From Candidatus Geocrenenecus huangii (GTDB lineage: Archaea > Thermoproteota > Nitrososphaeria_A > Caldarchaeales > Wolframiiraptoraceae), in the NCBI GenBank assembly GCA_023268155.1, contig JALNKM010000001.1:310001-374000 (forward strand): 64,000 nucleotides of DNA. The letters are read 5' to 3'. This document shows, in pieces, positions 34,501-42,959 of this stretch. Within the stretch, counting starts at the first letter, position 1. The number at the start of each line of letters is the position of its first letter. The translations under genes and the position numbers were made by a program. The notes beneath the pieces were generated by a model, which was given only the letters and a program-made list of their open reading frames with translations, was not told where the DNA came from and ran no database searches.

Positions 34501-35365
34501 GGGTTGCTGGAGCTACTCCAGGCACCTCATTATTCAGATATGTTGTTACATGGTATTGGAGGAGGTCTGCAAGCTCGACTATCACGGGTGAAGGTGAACC
34601 TGCATTAATATTCTCTTTAAGTCTTTGGGCTACTCTAAGTATGTCGACCAGCTTATGGGTTAGGTCGTCTTCACTCCTGAATCCCGATTCAAGGGTTATA
34701 CTGGGTCTCACGTATACGGGCGGGACAGGAAGTACCGTTAGAACCATCCACTCTGGTCTAGCAACCTTCGGGTCTACGTCCAGCAGCTCTAGGTCTTCGT
34801 CAGGAATTCTCTCAAGTCTCGCTCTAACAGCGTGAGGTGTAAGCCTTCTAGGTCCTTCATCCGTTATTTCTATGAAGGTCGTCGGCTTCTCCAACTCGAT
34901 CTTCAGCTGGCGTTCATCACAATGTGGGCAGGTAGTCGTAGACATCGCCTTCTGGAGAATCTTGTAGAAGATTTCTCTACTTATCTTTCCAGCCTTCTTC
35001 ATTTCCTCTATCTTAGCTTTATAGTGTAAGACATCCTCGTCCGATAGCAGGATTCTTCCACAACTTCTACATGTTGATTTAAGCAGGTTATAGATCTGCT
35101 TTACGAATCCTACATGTATTACCGGGACTGGAAGCTCTATGTGACCGAAATGGCCTGGACAGTTTAGATAGGTGTTACCACACGTCTTACATCTCTGCCC
35201 CGGCTCCAGTGTTCCAAGCCTTGGATCCATTACTCCGCCGGGCACAGGCATGCCGTCCTCATCATATGTATCGGGGTTCTGTATTTCTGCTACACTCATC
35301 TCTCTTATCAAGTCTGGAGAAAGTATTCCAAACTTTATTGCTGATACAGTCCCAATATATGACGT
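31565..35365 (-). CDS. rpoA: RNA polymerase largest subunit, A' and A'' fused in one chain (ACG start proposed)
   Basis: About 1266 residues if started at ACG 35365; TTG 35311 is the first ordinary start but cuts off conserved [10 protein letters not shown]. N-terminal zinc sites [17 protein letters not shown] and CRSCG...CPHC; active-site [12 protein letters not shown]; bridge-helix region; then without a break the A'' part [28 protein letters not shown] and a complete C-terminus ([20 protein letters not shown]). Most archaea split the gene before that point. Korarchaeota, Caldarchaeales and Nitrososphaeria keep it whole. Separated from rpoB's stop by one or two bases; translation is likely coupled. 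Confidence 0.95.
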   Translation of the reverse strand, partial: [1266 protein letters not shown]

Positions 35366-35380
35366 TCTACATCACCTCCT
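35366..35380 (-). promoter_or_regulatory. Ribosome binding site of rpoA inside the end of rpoB
   Basis: Minus-strand AGGAGGTGAT (35380-35371) is nearly a full match to the 3' end of archaeal 16S rRNA. Counting from GGAGGT, eight bases separate it from ACG 35365, the only codon at proper spacing in the rpoA frame. The first ordinary start, TTG 35311, is over 60 bases away. Confidence 0.75.
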
Positions 35381-38300
35381 CGAATATGAGCTTAGGCATG
35401 ATGCCCATGCTTATCATCTCTTCAAGTAGTAGATAGAATGCATAAGACATTGTTACAGGCTTAACCTTGACGTCCTTCCCATGAACGGGGCATATGAATC
35501 TCTCCTGCTTCAAGTCGTAGTATGCTGGAAGACCGCATTCCTGGCAGAAGTATGCGGTATACTTATCGCTCTGTTCTAAGAGCCTATCTAGTAGAAGGTA
35601 GCTTGCACCATGAGCTATGAGGCAATCCCTCTCCATCTCCCCAAACTTTAATCCTCCACCTCTGCTTCTACCCTCGGTAGGCTGTCTTGTAAGTATCTGA
35701 ACTTGTCCACGTGCTCTTGCATGGATCTTGTCTCTTACGAGGTGGTGTAGTCTCTGATAATATACTACCCCCACGAAGATCTCTGCCTCAAACTTTTTAC
35801 CTGACAGGCCATCATACATTATCTCTTTACCAGTGTTCTTGAACCCTAATGCCTCTAGCTCTCTTCTAAGTTCTTCGAGAGGTTTACCCATGAAAGGTGT
35901 TCCATCTATGAATTCTCCTCTCAGTGCTGCTAATTTTCCAGCCATACTCTCTATGAGCTGACCCACGGTCATCCTGCTTGGGAAAGCATGCGGGTTAATT
36001 ATCAGGTCAGGTACTATTCCGCTTTCGGTGTAGGGCATGTCTTCCTGAGAGAAGACCATCCCTATTACTCCCTTCTGTCCATGTCTTGAAGAGAATTTAT
36101 CACCTATCTCAGCGAAACAGAATGTTCTAACCTTTGCTTTGATAAGCTTGTTTCCTTCATCGGTCCTCGTAATGAATATGTCTTCGACTACTCCAGCCTC
36201 TGACGGTCTAACAGTCTCGGATGCATCACGCCAAACCATTTCTCTAGCCGGAGCTCTCTGATATTCTTCCATGAATCTAGGTGGGCTCTTTACACCTATT
36301 ATTACAGTCCCTCCAGTAACTTCTGACTCGATGTGCGCTAACCCATCATCATCTAAGACTCTGTAAGCTTGTTCTCCCCTGTAGCCTCTGACGGATGGGT
36401 CTGGTACCTCTATTCTATCTCTCTGTCCCCCAATGTATGTTCTTGCCTCGATCTCGTATGTTCTATAGCTTAGTGATAATCCTAGGCCTCTCTCAATAGC
36501 CGACTTGTTTAAGACTATTGCGTCCTCCATGTTGTATCCTTGCCCGGTTAAGACTGCTACAACCATGTTTTGACCTACGGGTCTCTCATTCATTCCAAGC
36601 AGGTTTATAGCCTTGGTGGTTACAAGAGGTTTCTGAGGATAGACTAGGATATGCATTCTAGAATCTACTCTAAGCTCATAGTTGATAGCAAACATTCCGA
36701 GAGCCTGCTTACCCATAGCTCCTTGATAGACGTTCCTCGGAGATTGATTATGTTCTGCGTAAGGTATGGTTGCTGCAACGACTCCGAACATCGCGTAGGG
36801 GCATATCTCTAGATGAGTATGCTCGTGGGTAACAGTTTCAGGCGATAAAGCTACATACGCGTTTTCTTCTTCTTCAGCATCTACGAACTCTATTTTTCCC
36901 TGAGCCACCAAGTCTCTGAATCTTAGAGTCTTATTCTTCAAGTTTTCTATATCAGATTTCGTAAGTAGGGGCTTACCATTCTCCACGATTATTAATGGTC
37001 TCATAACTCTCCCTTCATCAGTGTTTACCCAGACCTCTTGTACATGCTCGTAACTATAGAGTACGATGCTCACCTCACTGCTTATCTCATTTCTTCTCCT
37101 AAGCTCTCTAAGCGTTTTGACAAGCTCTCTCCCATTTGTATGGAAACCTACGAGTAACCCGTCAACGAATACTTTAGTTGGGTATGCTCTCTTCCTAGAC
37201 CACATCTCTGTAAATGGGAGTACTCCAGCAGAGTAGAGCTTCTCTAAGAGTTCTCTCTTCTTAGCTTGACGGCTTACAGTAGCGCTTAATGCAAGGTTCT
37301 TAACTAAACCACAGTTTGACCCTTCAGGTGTTTCCGCTGGACAGATCCTCCCAAAATGTGTTCCATGCAGATCCCTTGCCTCGAAGTGTGGCTGGCTTCT
37401 ACTTAGTGAGGACTGGACTCTCCTTAGATGGCTTAATGTAGCTAGGTAGTTTGTTCTATTCAATAGCTGCGTTACCCCTACTCTTCCTCCAGGCCAATTG
37501 CCTGTGGCGAAAGCATGTTTTACAAAATCCGTTACTATTCCAGGTCTAACGAATGTTGATACGTTTACAGGATACCGGGAGGAGGCCAGCCTCTCAAGCT
37601 GATATCTTACATCTCTGAGAAGCTTCATGAAGGCCATTCTATAAAGCTCCATCAATAATGGTCCAGCGAGCTTCACTCTCTTATTAGCGTAATGGTCTCT
37701 ATCGCTTGTCTTTCTAATCTTAAGACTCGTCTCTAATAGTTTGCCGATCATCTCGCAGAGGAAGATTGCCTTCTGGTATCTGGCAGCTTTAGACGTACCA
37801 ATATGTGGAAGGAAGACAGTATCTATTAGTTGTTCAGCTCTCTGTACACGATATTCTTCAGCGTATCCGAAGGCTATCCTGTTACCAATATATCTTAATG
37901 CTTCCGCCTCACTATCTACTCCTTCGGCCTCTTGGAATGATGAAGCTAGAAGCTCCTGAACTTCTCTCAAGCTTGAAACCATGTTAACTATGTCTTTATC
38001 ATTTACCATTCCCAATGCTCTAAGCATTATGATGGCAGGTATGCCTTTGTAGATTCTTGAGAAGAATACTTTTAGTGGTCCACCATGTTTATATGTTACC
38101 TCCACTCTGGACTGCCTGCCATGTATAGTAGACAAGACTATGGCGCTTAGCTGCCCACCCTCTAAATCTTTCTCTGTTACAAGTATCCTATTAGGTGCGA
38201 GGTCCTCGATAGCTACTATCACTCTCTCCGAACCATTTATAATAAAGTATCCTCCAGGATCTTTCGGATCCTCACCTATTTCTATCAATTCTTCGTCGGT

Positions 38301-38714
38301 CATCTTTGATAATGGGCATATCTCAGACTTCACCATTACAGGTAAGATCCCTACTTCTATCCGGTCGCTTGAAATAGGTTTACCATCTAGATACAGGCTT
38401 ACTCTAACATAAAGAGGTGCAGCATAAGTTAGATTTCTTAACCTGCATTCCATCGGTTTAACATTCTCTATTACTGTCCCATCCATCTCGACAAGCCTAG
38501 GAGCCCCAACCTCCGGGTTGCTCAACTTAAGTATTAGAGTACCGTATCTTGTTTTTACTTCAAGGTCTCCGAGAGACTGAACTAATTCTCTTAATCCTTC
38601 TCTCACAAAATAGTTGTATGACTTCATGTGATGCTCCACTAATCCTTCCTCTTCGATAAACGCTCTCATGACTTCCCATAAATCATCCTTTGTTAATTCA
38701 ATCTGCTTTAACAT
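35367..38714 (-). CDS. rpoB: RNA polymerase second-largest subunit B (unsplit)
   Basis: 1115 residues from ATG 38714, 10 bases after GGAGGG; ATGs at 38732 and 38723 are in frame but overlap that ribosome site. It is undivided (not B' plus B''). Landmarks: PGGYFIINGSERVIVAIEDLAPNR, LAGPLLMELYR, ETPEGSNCGLVKNLAL, GYNMEDAIVLNKSAIERG, FSSRHGQKGVIG, the C-terminal clamp zinc site CQECGLPAYYDLKQERFICPVHG (~1060-1085) and PYAFxLLLxEL-like closing helix. Its last bases hold the AGGAGGTGAT ribosome site of rpoA. Confidence 0.97.
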   Translation of the reverse strand: MLKQIELTKDDLWEVMRAFIEEEGLVEHHMKSYNYFVREGLRELVQSLGDLEVKTRYGTLILKLSNPEVGAPRLVEMDGTVIENVKPMECRLRNLTYAAPLYVRVSLYLDGKPISSDRIEVGILPVMVKSEICPLSKMTDEELIEIGEDPKDPGGYFIINGSERVIVAIEDLAPNRILVTEKDLEGGQLSAIVLSTIHGRQSRVEVTYKHGGPLKVFFSRIYKGIPAIIMLRALGMVNDKDIVNMVSSLREVQELLASSFQEAEGVDSEAEALRYIGNRIAFGYAEEYRVQRAEQLIDTVFLPHIGTSKAARYQKAIFLCEMIGKLLETSLKIRKTSDRDHYANKRVKLAGPLLMELYRMAFMKLLRDVRYQLERLASSRYPVNVSTFVRPGIVTDFVKHAFATGNWPGGRVGVTQLLNRTNYLATLSHLRRVQSSLSRSQPHFEARDLHGTHFGRICPAETPEGSNCGLVKNLALSATVSRQAKKRELLEKLYSAGVLPFTEMWSRKRAYPTKVFVDGLLVGFHTNGRELVKTLRELRRRNEISSEVSIVLYSYEHVQEVWVNTDEGRVMRPLIIVENGKPLLTKSDIENLKNKTLRFRDLVAQGKIEFVDAEEEENAYVALSPETVTHEHTHLEICPYAMFGVVAATIPYAEHNQSPRNVYQGAMGKQALGMFAINYELRVDSRMHILVYPQKPLVTTKAINLLGMNERPVGQNMVVAVLTGQGYNMEDAIVLNKSAIERGLGLSLSYRTYEIEARTYIGGQRDRIEVPDPSVRGYRGEQAYRVLDDDGLAHIESEVTGGTVIIGVKSPPRFMEEYQRAPAREMVWRDASETVRPSEAGVVEDIFITRTDEGNKLIKAKVRTFCFAEIGDKFSSRHGQKGVIGMVFSQEDMPYTESGIVPDLIINPHAFPSRMTVGQLIESMAGKLAALRGEFIDGTPFMGKPLEELRRELEALGFKNTGKEIMYDGLSGKKFEAEIFVGVVYYQRLHHLVRDKIHARARGQVQILTRQPTEGRSRGGGLKFGEMERDCLIAHGASYLLLDRLLEQSDKYTAYFCQECGLPAYYDLKQERFICPVHGKDVKVKPVTMSYAFYLLLEEMISMGIMPKLIFEEVM

Positions 38715-38760
38715 ATTTTGCATTCCCTCCATTAACTTTTAAGATAAACGTTTTTCTCAA

Positions 38761-38769
38761 AATATAAAC
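38761..38769 (-). promoter_or_regulatory. TATA box of the rpoB-rpoA operon
   Basis: Minus-strand GTTTATATT lies about 25 bases before the expected transcription start near 38738, leaving a ~24-base leader that carries GGAGGG before the rpoB ATG. Confidence 0.55.
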
Positions 38770-39044
38770 ACTCTTAATCTCCAAGTCTTCATATGTGAGA
38801 TGGTATTCTTTATTTTAAAGTTTACGCTAGCCGGCGGCCCAGCAAATAATAAAGATGTCTCCCAATATATACATTCAATGCTCAATCACAGAGTATCTAG
38901 AAATTACTCCAACCTATGGAAGATTGACGCATATCTGGACTTGCTGTCAAATAGCCAGAAAATCTTCAAGCAGGCGAAAGCTCTTCAAGCCATCTTATGC
39001 AACGTCCATAAAATAGGTCGAGTTGTTAGTTTCGCCTTAAATTT

Positions 39045-40256
39045 TTAAGCTAATAGCTTTAGTCTCATTTTTTTATACATTCTCTGCGCTACGGTTGTTA
39101 AGACTACTATGATGAGTAAGATCGGTGCGACCAATACTGCTAAGACAGTGAGCCCTATTACCAGATACTGTATGAGGGCTGAGGTTATATGAGAGATCCT
39201 TCCTAGATTAACTGTTGGGGGCTCTGAAGATTTATCAAACCTGACTATTATTGTCTTGTTCGAATTTATTATTTCTTGAATCATTGCTTTCAATACTTCA
39301 CCATCAGATCTATAGAATGTCGCCATAATGGTTATGTTCTGATCTTTCTTGAAAGCCGCTTCAGCCTCTCCAAACTCATCTGTGATGAGTCTCTTTATTT
39401 CGTCACCTTTGACATAGATATTAGTGTTCGGCACAGGGCTATCTCTCGAGTCTAGGACCCTGAAGAGTATCTCCACGTATTCCTTCCTCATCTCCTCCGA
39501 GATCCAGATAGATACAGTTGAATATGTGACGCTCTTCTCCAAATTCTCTAATTGTGCTTTCATAACCTCTATCTCCTCTCTAACCTTGGAGAGTTCTCTC
39601 ATTACTTCAAGCATTTCACTCACTTTCTCGGCTTTTTCTAAAAGCTCTAGAAGGTTGGCCTCCAGCGTTTCTGCATTCCTAATTCTGGCTCTTAAGTCTA
39701 GGATCTGGTCTGTCATATCCATTCCTGAAACAGACTTCTTGATAACTTCTCCAGTTCTGGAGATCTCCTCTATGAAGGTGAAGAAACTCTTCTGCGGAAT
39801 CTTAACAGTCAAATAAGCATCTTCCTCTCCAACATTCATAGAGGTAAGGTAGCCCCTACACATGTCGGTGAATAAGAGAACTCTATCTACAGTCTCCCTA
39901 ATCTTACCCTTATCTACTTTTAGGTCGATATCTGCTTTGTAAGCTATGAGTTTCTCCTGATCAGAGTAGACTACAACCTCCTTGGAGGTCGCTTCAATTT
40001 TAGATCCTCTAGTTTCAGCAGGAGAAGTTGATCCCGTTGTTGTAGCAATGACGGTTTCAGTATCAATTGCTCCTAGTTTAACATAACTTTGATACCCTGA
40101 TTGCGGTGCAAGGAGTCCGAGTCCAATATTATATACTAGCATAGTCGCAAGGTATCCTGAGATCATTATGGTTGCGAGACCTACTACAAGGAATATAATC
40201 ATTAACCTCCACTTTTTCACCTTACATCCCTGTGAAAAATAATCGGTTATGCACAA
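39045..40256 (-). CDS. DUF4349-like membrane protein with coiled coil
   Basis: 403 residues. A membrane helix at ~18-45, an extracellular part with the DUF4349 pattern (KLIAYKADIDLKVDKGKIRETVDRV, GYLTSMNVGEEDAYLTVKIPQKSFFTFIEEISRTGEVIKKSVSGMDMTDQILDLRARIRNAE), a long coiled coil (~195-255, LLELLEKAEKVSEMLEVMRELSKVREEIEVMKAQLENLEKS in outline), a small beta domain, and a final membrane helix (~355-390). The family is common in bacteria and archaea; its role is unknown, probably at the envelope. The ~310 bases between this gene and rpoB show no gene. Confidence 0.8.
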   Translation of the reverse strand: MCITDYFSQGCKVKKWRLMIIFLVVGLATIMISGYLATMLVYNIGLGLLAPQSGYQSYVKLGAIDTETVIATTTGSTSPAETRGSKIEATSKEVVVYSDQEKLIAYKADIDLKVDKGKIRETVDRVLLFTDMCRGYLTSMNVGEEDAYLTVKIPQKSFFTFIEEISRTGEVIKKSVSGMDMTDQILDLRARIRNAETLEANLLELLEKAEKVSEMLEVMRELSKVREEIEVMKAQLENLEKSVTYSTVSIWISEEMRKEYVEILFRVLDSRDSPVPNTNIYVKGDEIKRLITDEFGEAEAAFKKDQNITIMATFYRSDGEVLKAMIQEIINSNKTIIVRFDKSSEPPTVNLGRISHITSALIQYLVIGLTVLAVLVAPILLIIVVLTTVAQRMYKKMRLKLLA

Positions 40257-40474
40257 TAAAATACCAGTTCTTAGAATGAAGCGTTCTAAATACTGGACGG
40301 CGTATACTAGTTTATTTCGATGAGTATGGTTTAACTGAATTAAGAGCGGTATCCTCTAGGTGAGGAATAGAAAGATTTGTGAATGTTTATTTATGTAAGG
40401 TATTGCTGGCTGAAAGTCGGCGGCTATACTTCTTGCAGAGATTAGCCGTTCTACTGATTACCTCTTTTCGTCAT

Positions 40475-41767
40475 CTATGCGGGTAAACCTACTGAGAGCA
40501 GTAGGTCTATAAGCCATTGAGGTTTGACTGGGAACCACACTATGAACCATACTACCTGTACTCCAACCATGAAATATAGCATAGCCTTAGAGAATCTATC
40601 TTCGCTTAGTATATGTGGTAATCCTATAGCCAGTATCGGTACTGTCGAATAGAAGTAGAATGGATAGACCCATCTGTGTAGAATATACGCTAGAGGGAAG
40701 AAGATTATATAGGTTAGAGTGATCCATGAAAGTATTAGTATCTCGTTATCTGGAAAGAGCCTCTTCTTTAATGAGATTGTAGATGAATAGATTGAGAACG
40801 CGAGTACAAGCCAGGTCATCCACCATAAAGGTGACTGCATACCGTAGTAAGCTACTGGATGATATTCCTTACCATCAACAGTTACTGTTACAACGAAGTA
40901 TGATTCACGTGGGTAAGGCATAATAGGGTTAGCCCAAGTAAGAGGCATATGGACAACGTCTCCTTCCTTGAATGTTAATATTGTATGGTAGTTCAGCATG
41001 TAGTCTAGATGTTCGAATGGCGTAGAATAAGCTTTAAAAGAGTAATCATATACTGAGAGGCCGGCTATCAAGATTATCAGAGAGATTATGGCCATCTTCT
41101 CAATAATCTTCAAAGTCTCTCTAACCGCATCTATCAGCCTTTCCTGGAGGTAAGACATCTTCAGAAAATAATACAATAACAGACCAAGCAATATGAATAC
41201 GCTGGAGACCTTGCATAGTAGTGAGAAGCCGAAAGCTATACCTGAGAAGAAATATCTACTTCGAAGAAAAAGTAATACTGATAGCAAGCTGAACATCATG
41301 GCGGGAGCATCTAGAATCGCCATCGAGCTGAGATTGAATGAGGTAATATCACATGCGAATAGTATGGATGAACATAAGGCTAGGACGTTATTCTTTAAAA
41401 CTATGTTGGCGATCTTGCCTAGCAGGTATACTGATACTGCTCCAGAAATGGCCATAAAGATCCTCCACCCTATCGGGTTATCTCCGAACAAAAGTATCCC
41501 GAGCATTATCAATGCCTTAGAAAGAGGTGGATGCTCATTATTCACAGACATCCCCATAAGCATTTTACGAGCCGCTGGAATGTAGTGGGCTTCGTCAAAG
41601 ATGAATGCGCAATCTGTCGGAAATGGTGGGTCAATGCATTCAGATGGTGGAAGCTTAGGCCAAGGCTCACTCATTATCAGTAACTTCATGACTAGGATTA
41701 TAATTGATAAGCAAACCAGTTGGAGATCTAGCTCACCTAGATACTTCCTAAGAAAAGCTGGAATCAT
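40475..41767 (-). CDS. PMT/ArnT-like membrane glycosyltransferase (GT39 type)
   Basis: 430 residues with about ten membrane helices. The first external loop carries FDEAHYIPAARKML and NNEHPPLSKALIMLG; the D-E pair and the EHPP box are the catalytic-site features of dolichyl-phosphate-mannose protein mannosyltransferases and ArnT. SSMAILDAPAMMFSLLSVLLF and a large loop with GMQSPLWWMTW follow, as in the PMT family. It would transfer a sugar from a lipid phosphate to proteins or lipids on the outer face. It lies near a second multi-pass glycosyltransferase gene. Confidence 0.8.
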   Translation of the reverse strand: MIPAFLRKYLGELDLQLVCLSIIILVMKLLIMSEPWPKLPPSECIDPPFPTDCAFIFDEAHYIPAARKMLMGMSVNNEHPPLSKALIMLGILLFGDNPIGWRIFMAISGAVSVYLLGKIANIVLKNNVLALCSSILFACDITSFNLSSMAILDAPAMMFSLLSVLLFLRSRYFFSGIAFGFSLLCKVSSVFILLGLLLYYFLKMSYLQERLIDAVRETLKIIEKMAIISLIILIAGLSVYDYSFKAYSTPFEHLDYMLNYHTILTFKEGDVVHMPLTWANPIMPYPRESYFVVTVTVDGKEYHPVAYYGMQSPLWWMTWLVLAFSIYSSTISLKKRLFPDNEILILSWITLTYIIFFPLAYILHRWVYPFYFYSTVPILAIGLPHILSEDRFSKAMLYFMVGVQVVWFIVWFPVKPQWLIDLLLSVGLPA

Positions 41768-41828
41768 AAAATCTCCACCATTATATGAATAATACTAGGA
41801 TATTAAATTCTAGGATATTACATTATCT

Positions 41829-42959
41829 CTATTCGTCCCCTCCTTTTACAACCCTTGTCTTCAGTAAAGGCTTAACCAGTCCTTGAATGTTCATTTTCTT
41901 CCCAGAAGCCTTTAGATAGGTTTCGGTCAACATGTATAGTAGTGTGGCGGCTCTTATCAATGCGAGGTTTTGGGGTAGTGTTCCAGGCAGAAGAGGATCT
42001 TCCTCCATAAACCATGTAAGTATTATTCCTACATTGGCAAGTTCAAGGATGTAAAAGATTGGCCGAAAAGAATTAGATATTACTGCTAAGAAGGGAAGGA
42101 GGAATATTAGCATCTGGGGTGTAAAAACGTAGTTCGTTAATAAGAACACTGATAGGAGTATGAATGACTTCTCGTATAGGTCTCCAATGTTGCTTACATA
42201 CATTTTCAGCAAACCGTAAACCATGAGAGTAGCGCTGAATAGTTTAGCTGTATCCCATGAATCCCTCGAAGGAAATAGATAAACAAACCAAGCATTCTCA
42301 AGCCCCCATTCAGCATGGTAAATATATGTCTCCTTGAAAAAACTTGGATTAAGTAGCTGCAACACTACGTTGACTATCGCGACTGGTAGGATGAAGTAGA
42401 ATATGTAGGAGAATCTATCCTTCCAGTCTTTCATATGGAGTAACAGTATTGGAAGAAGTATAATGTTAATCAGCTTGGTGAGAGTAGCGATGGAAAATAG
42501 TAGTGCTGAAAGCTTATACCTGCCTTTCTCGAAGTACATCAACGACAAGATCAAGAATGCTACAAAGACTACGTCGAAGTTATAGTTTAGATAGAAGATC
42601 ATGGTCGGTGCGAAGATGAGATAGATAAAGATATAGATGAATGAGTTTCTTCTCTCTTCAATGATCCTCGACACTGTTAAGACTAGGAACATGTAGAATA
42701 CGAAGAGGATTAAAGAGAATGAATTATAGTAAGGTATCAGTTCCCCCCGACCGATGAGTGACGAGATGTAGGTTATCAAGCCTGATAAGGGTGGGTACTC
42801 GAACCCCTCTTGGATGTACGGTATCTTAACGTCCCTCACCAGAGGTCTATACCAGAAGGAGACGATGTCAGAGTATATGTACCCCTGAATCTTTGGGTGG
42901 TGAAGTAAGTACGATGCTATGAATGATAATGTAGCCGAAGATATGATTATCTTCTTCAT
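41829..42959 (-). CDS. Multi-pass GT87-like mannosyltransferase candidate
   Basis: 376 residues with nine or more membrane helices. The first outer loop (~25-60) contains YSDIVSFWYRPLVRDVKIPYIQEGFEYPPLSGLI; the Asp early in the loop and the E-Y-P-P box are typical of GT-C transferases such as PIM mannosyltransferases (GT87). The rest is hydrophobic with short polar loops. Probably a lipid-linked sugar transferase for glycan or glycolipid synthesis. Its start overlaps the stop of Elp3 by 4 bases. Confidence 0.65.
   Translation of the reverse strand: MKKIIISSATLSFIASYLLHHPKIQGYIYSDIVSFWYRPLVRDVKIPYIQEGFEYPPLSGLITYISSLIGRGELIPYYNSFSLILFVFYMFLVLTVSRIIEERRNSFIYIFIYLIFAPTMIFYLNYNFDVVFVAFLILSLMYFEKGRYKLSALLFSIATLTKLINIILLPILLLHMKDWKDRFSYIFYFILPVAIVNVVLQLLNPSFFKETYIYHAEWGLENAWFVYLFPSRDSWDTAKLFSATLMVYGLLKMYVSNIGDLYEKSFILLSVFLLTNYVFTPQMLIFLLPFLAVISNSFRPIFYILELANVGIILTWFMEEDPLLPGTLPQNLALIRAATLLYMLTETYLKASGKKMNIQGLVKPLLKTRVVKGGDE

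Noticed and set aside
38800-39048. 82-codon frame between rpoB and the DUF4349-like gene
   Set aside because: Overlaps the rpoB promoter region, has no ribosome site, and its composition is not convincing.
40315-40412. Possible C/D box small RNA (GATGAG, CTGA, GTGAGGA, CTGA)
   Set aside because: The C box is imperfect and the distance to the last CTGA is about 45 bases, too long for a normal archaeal guide RNA.
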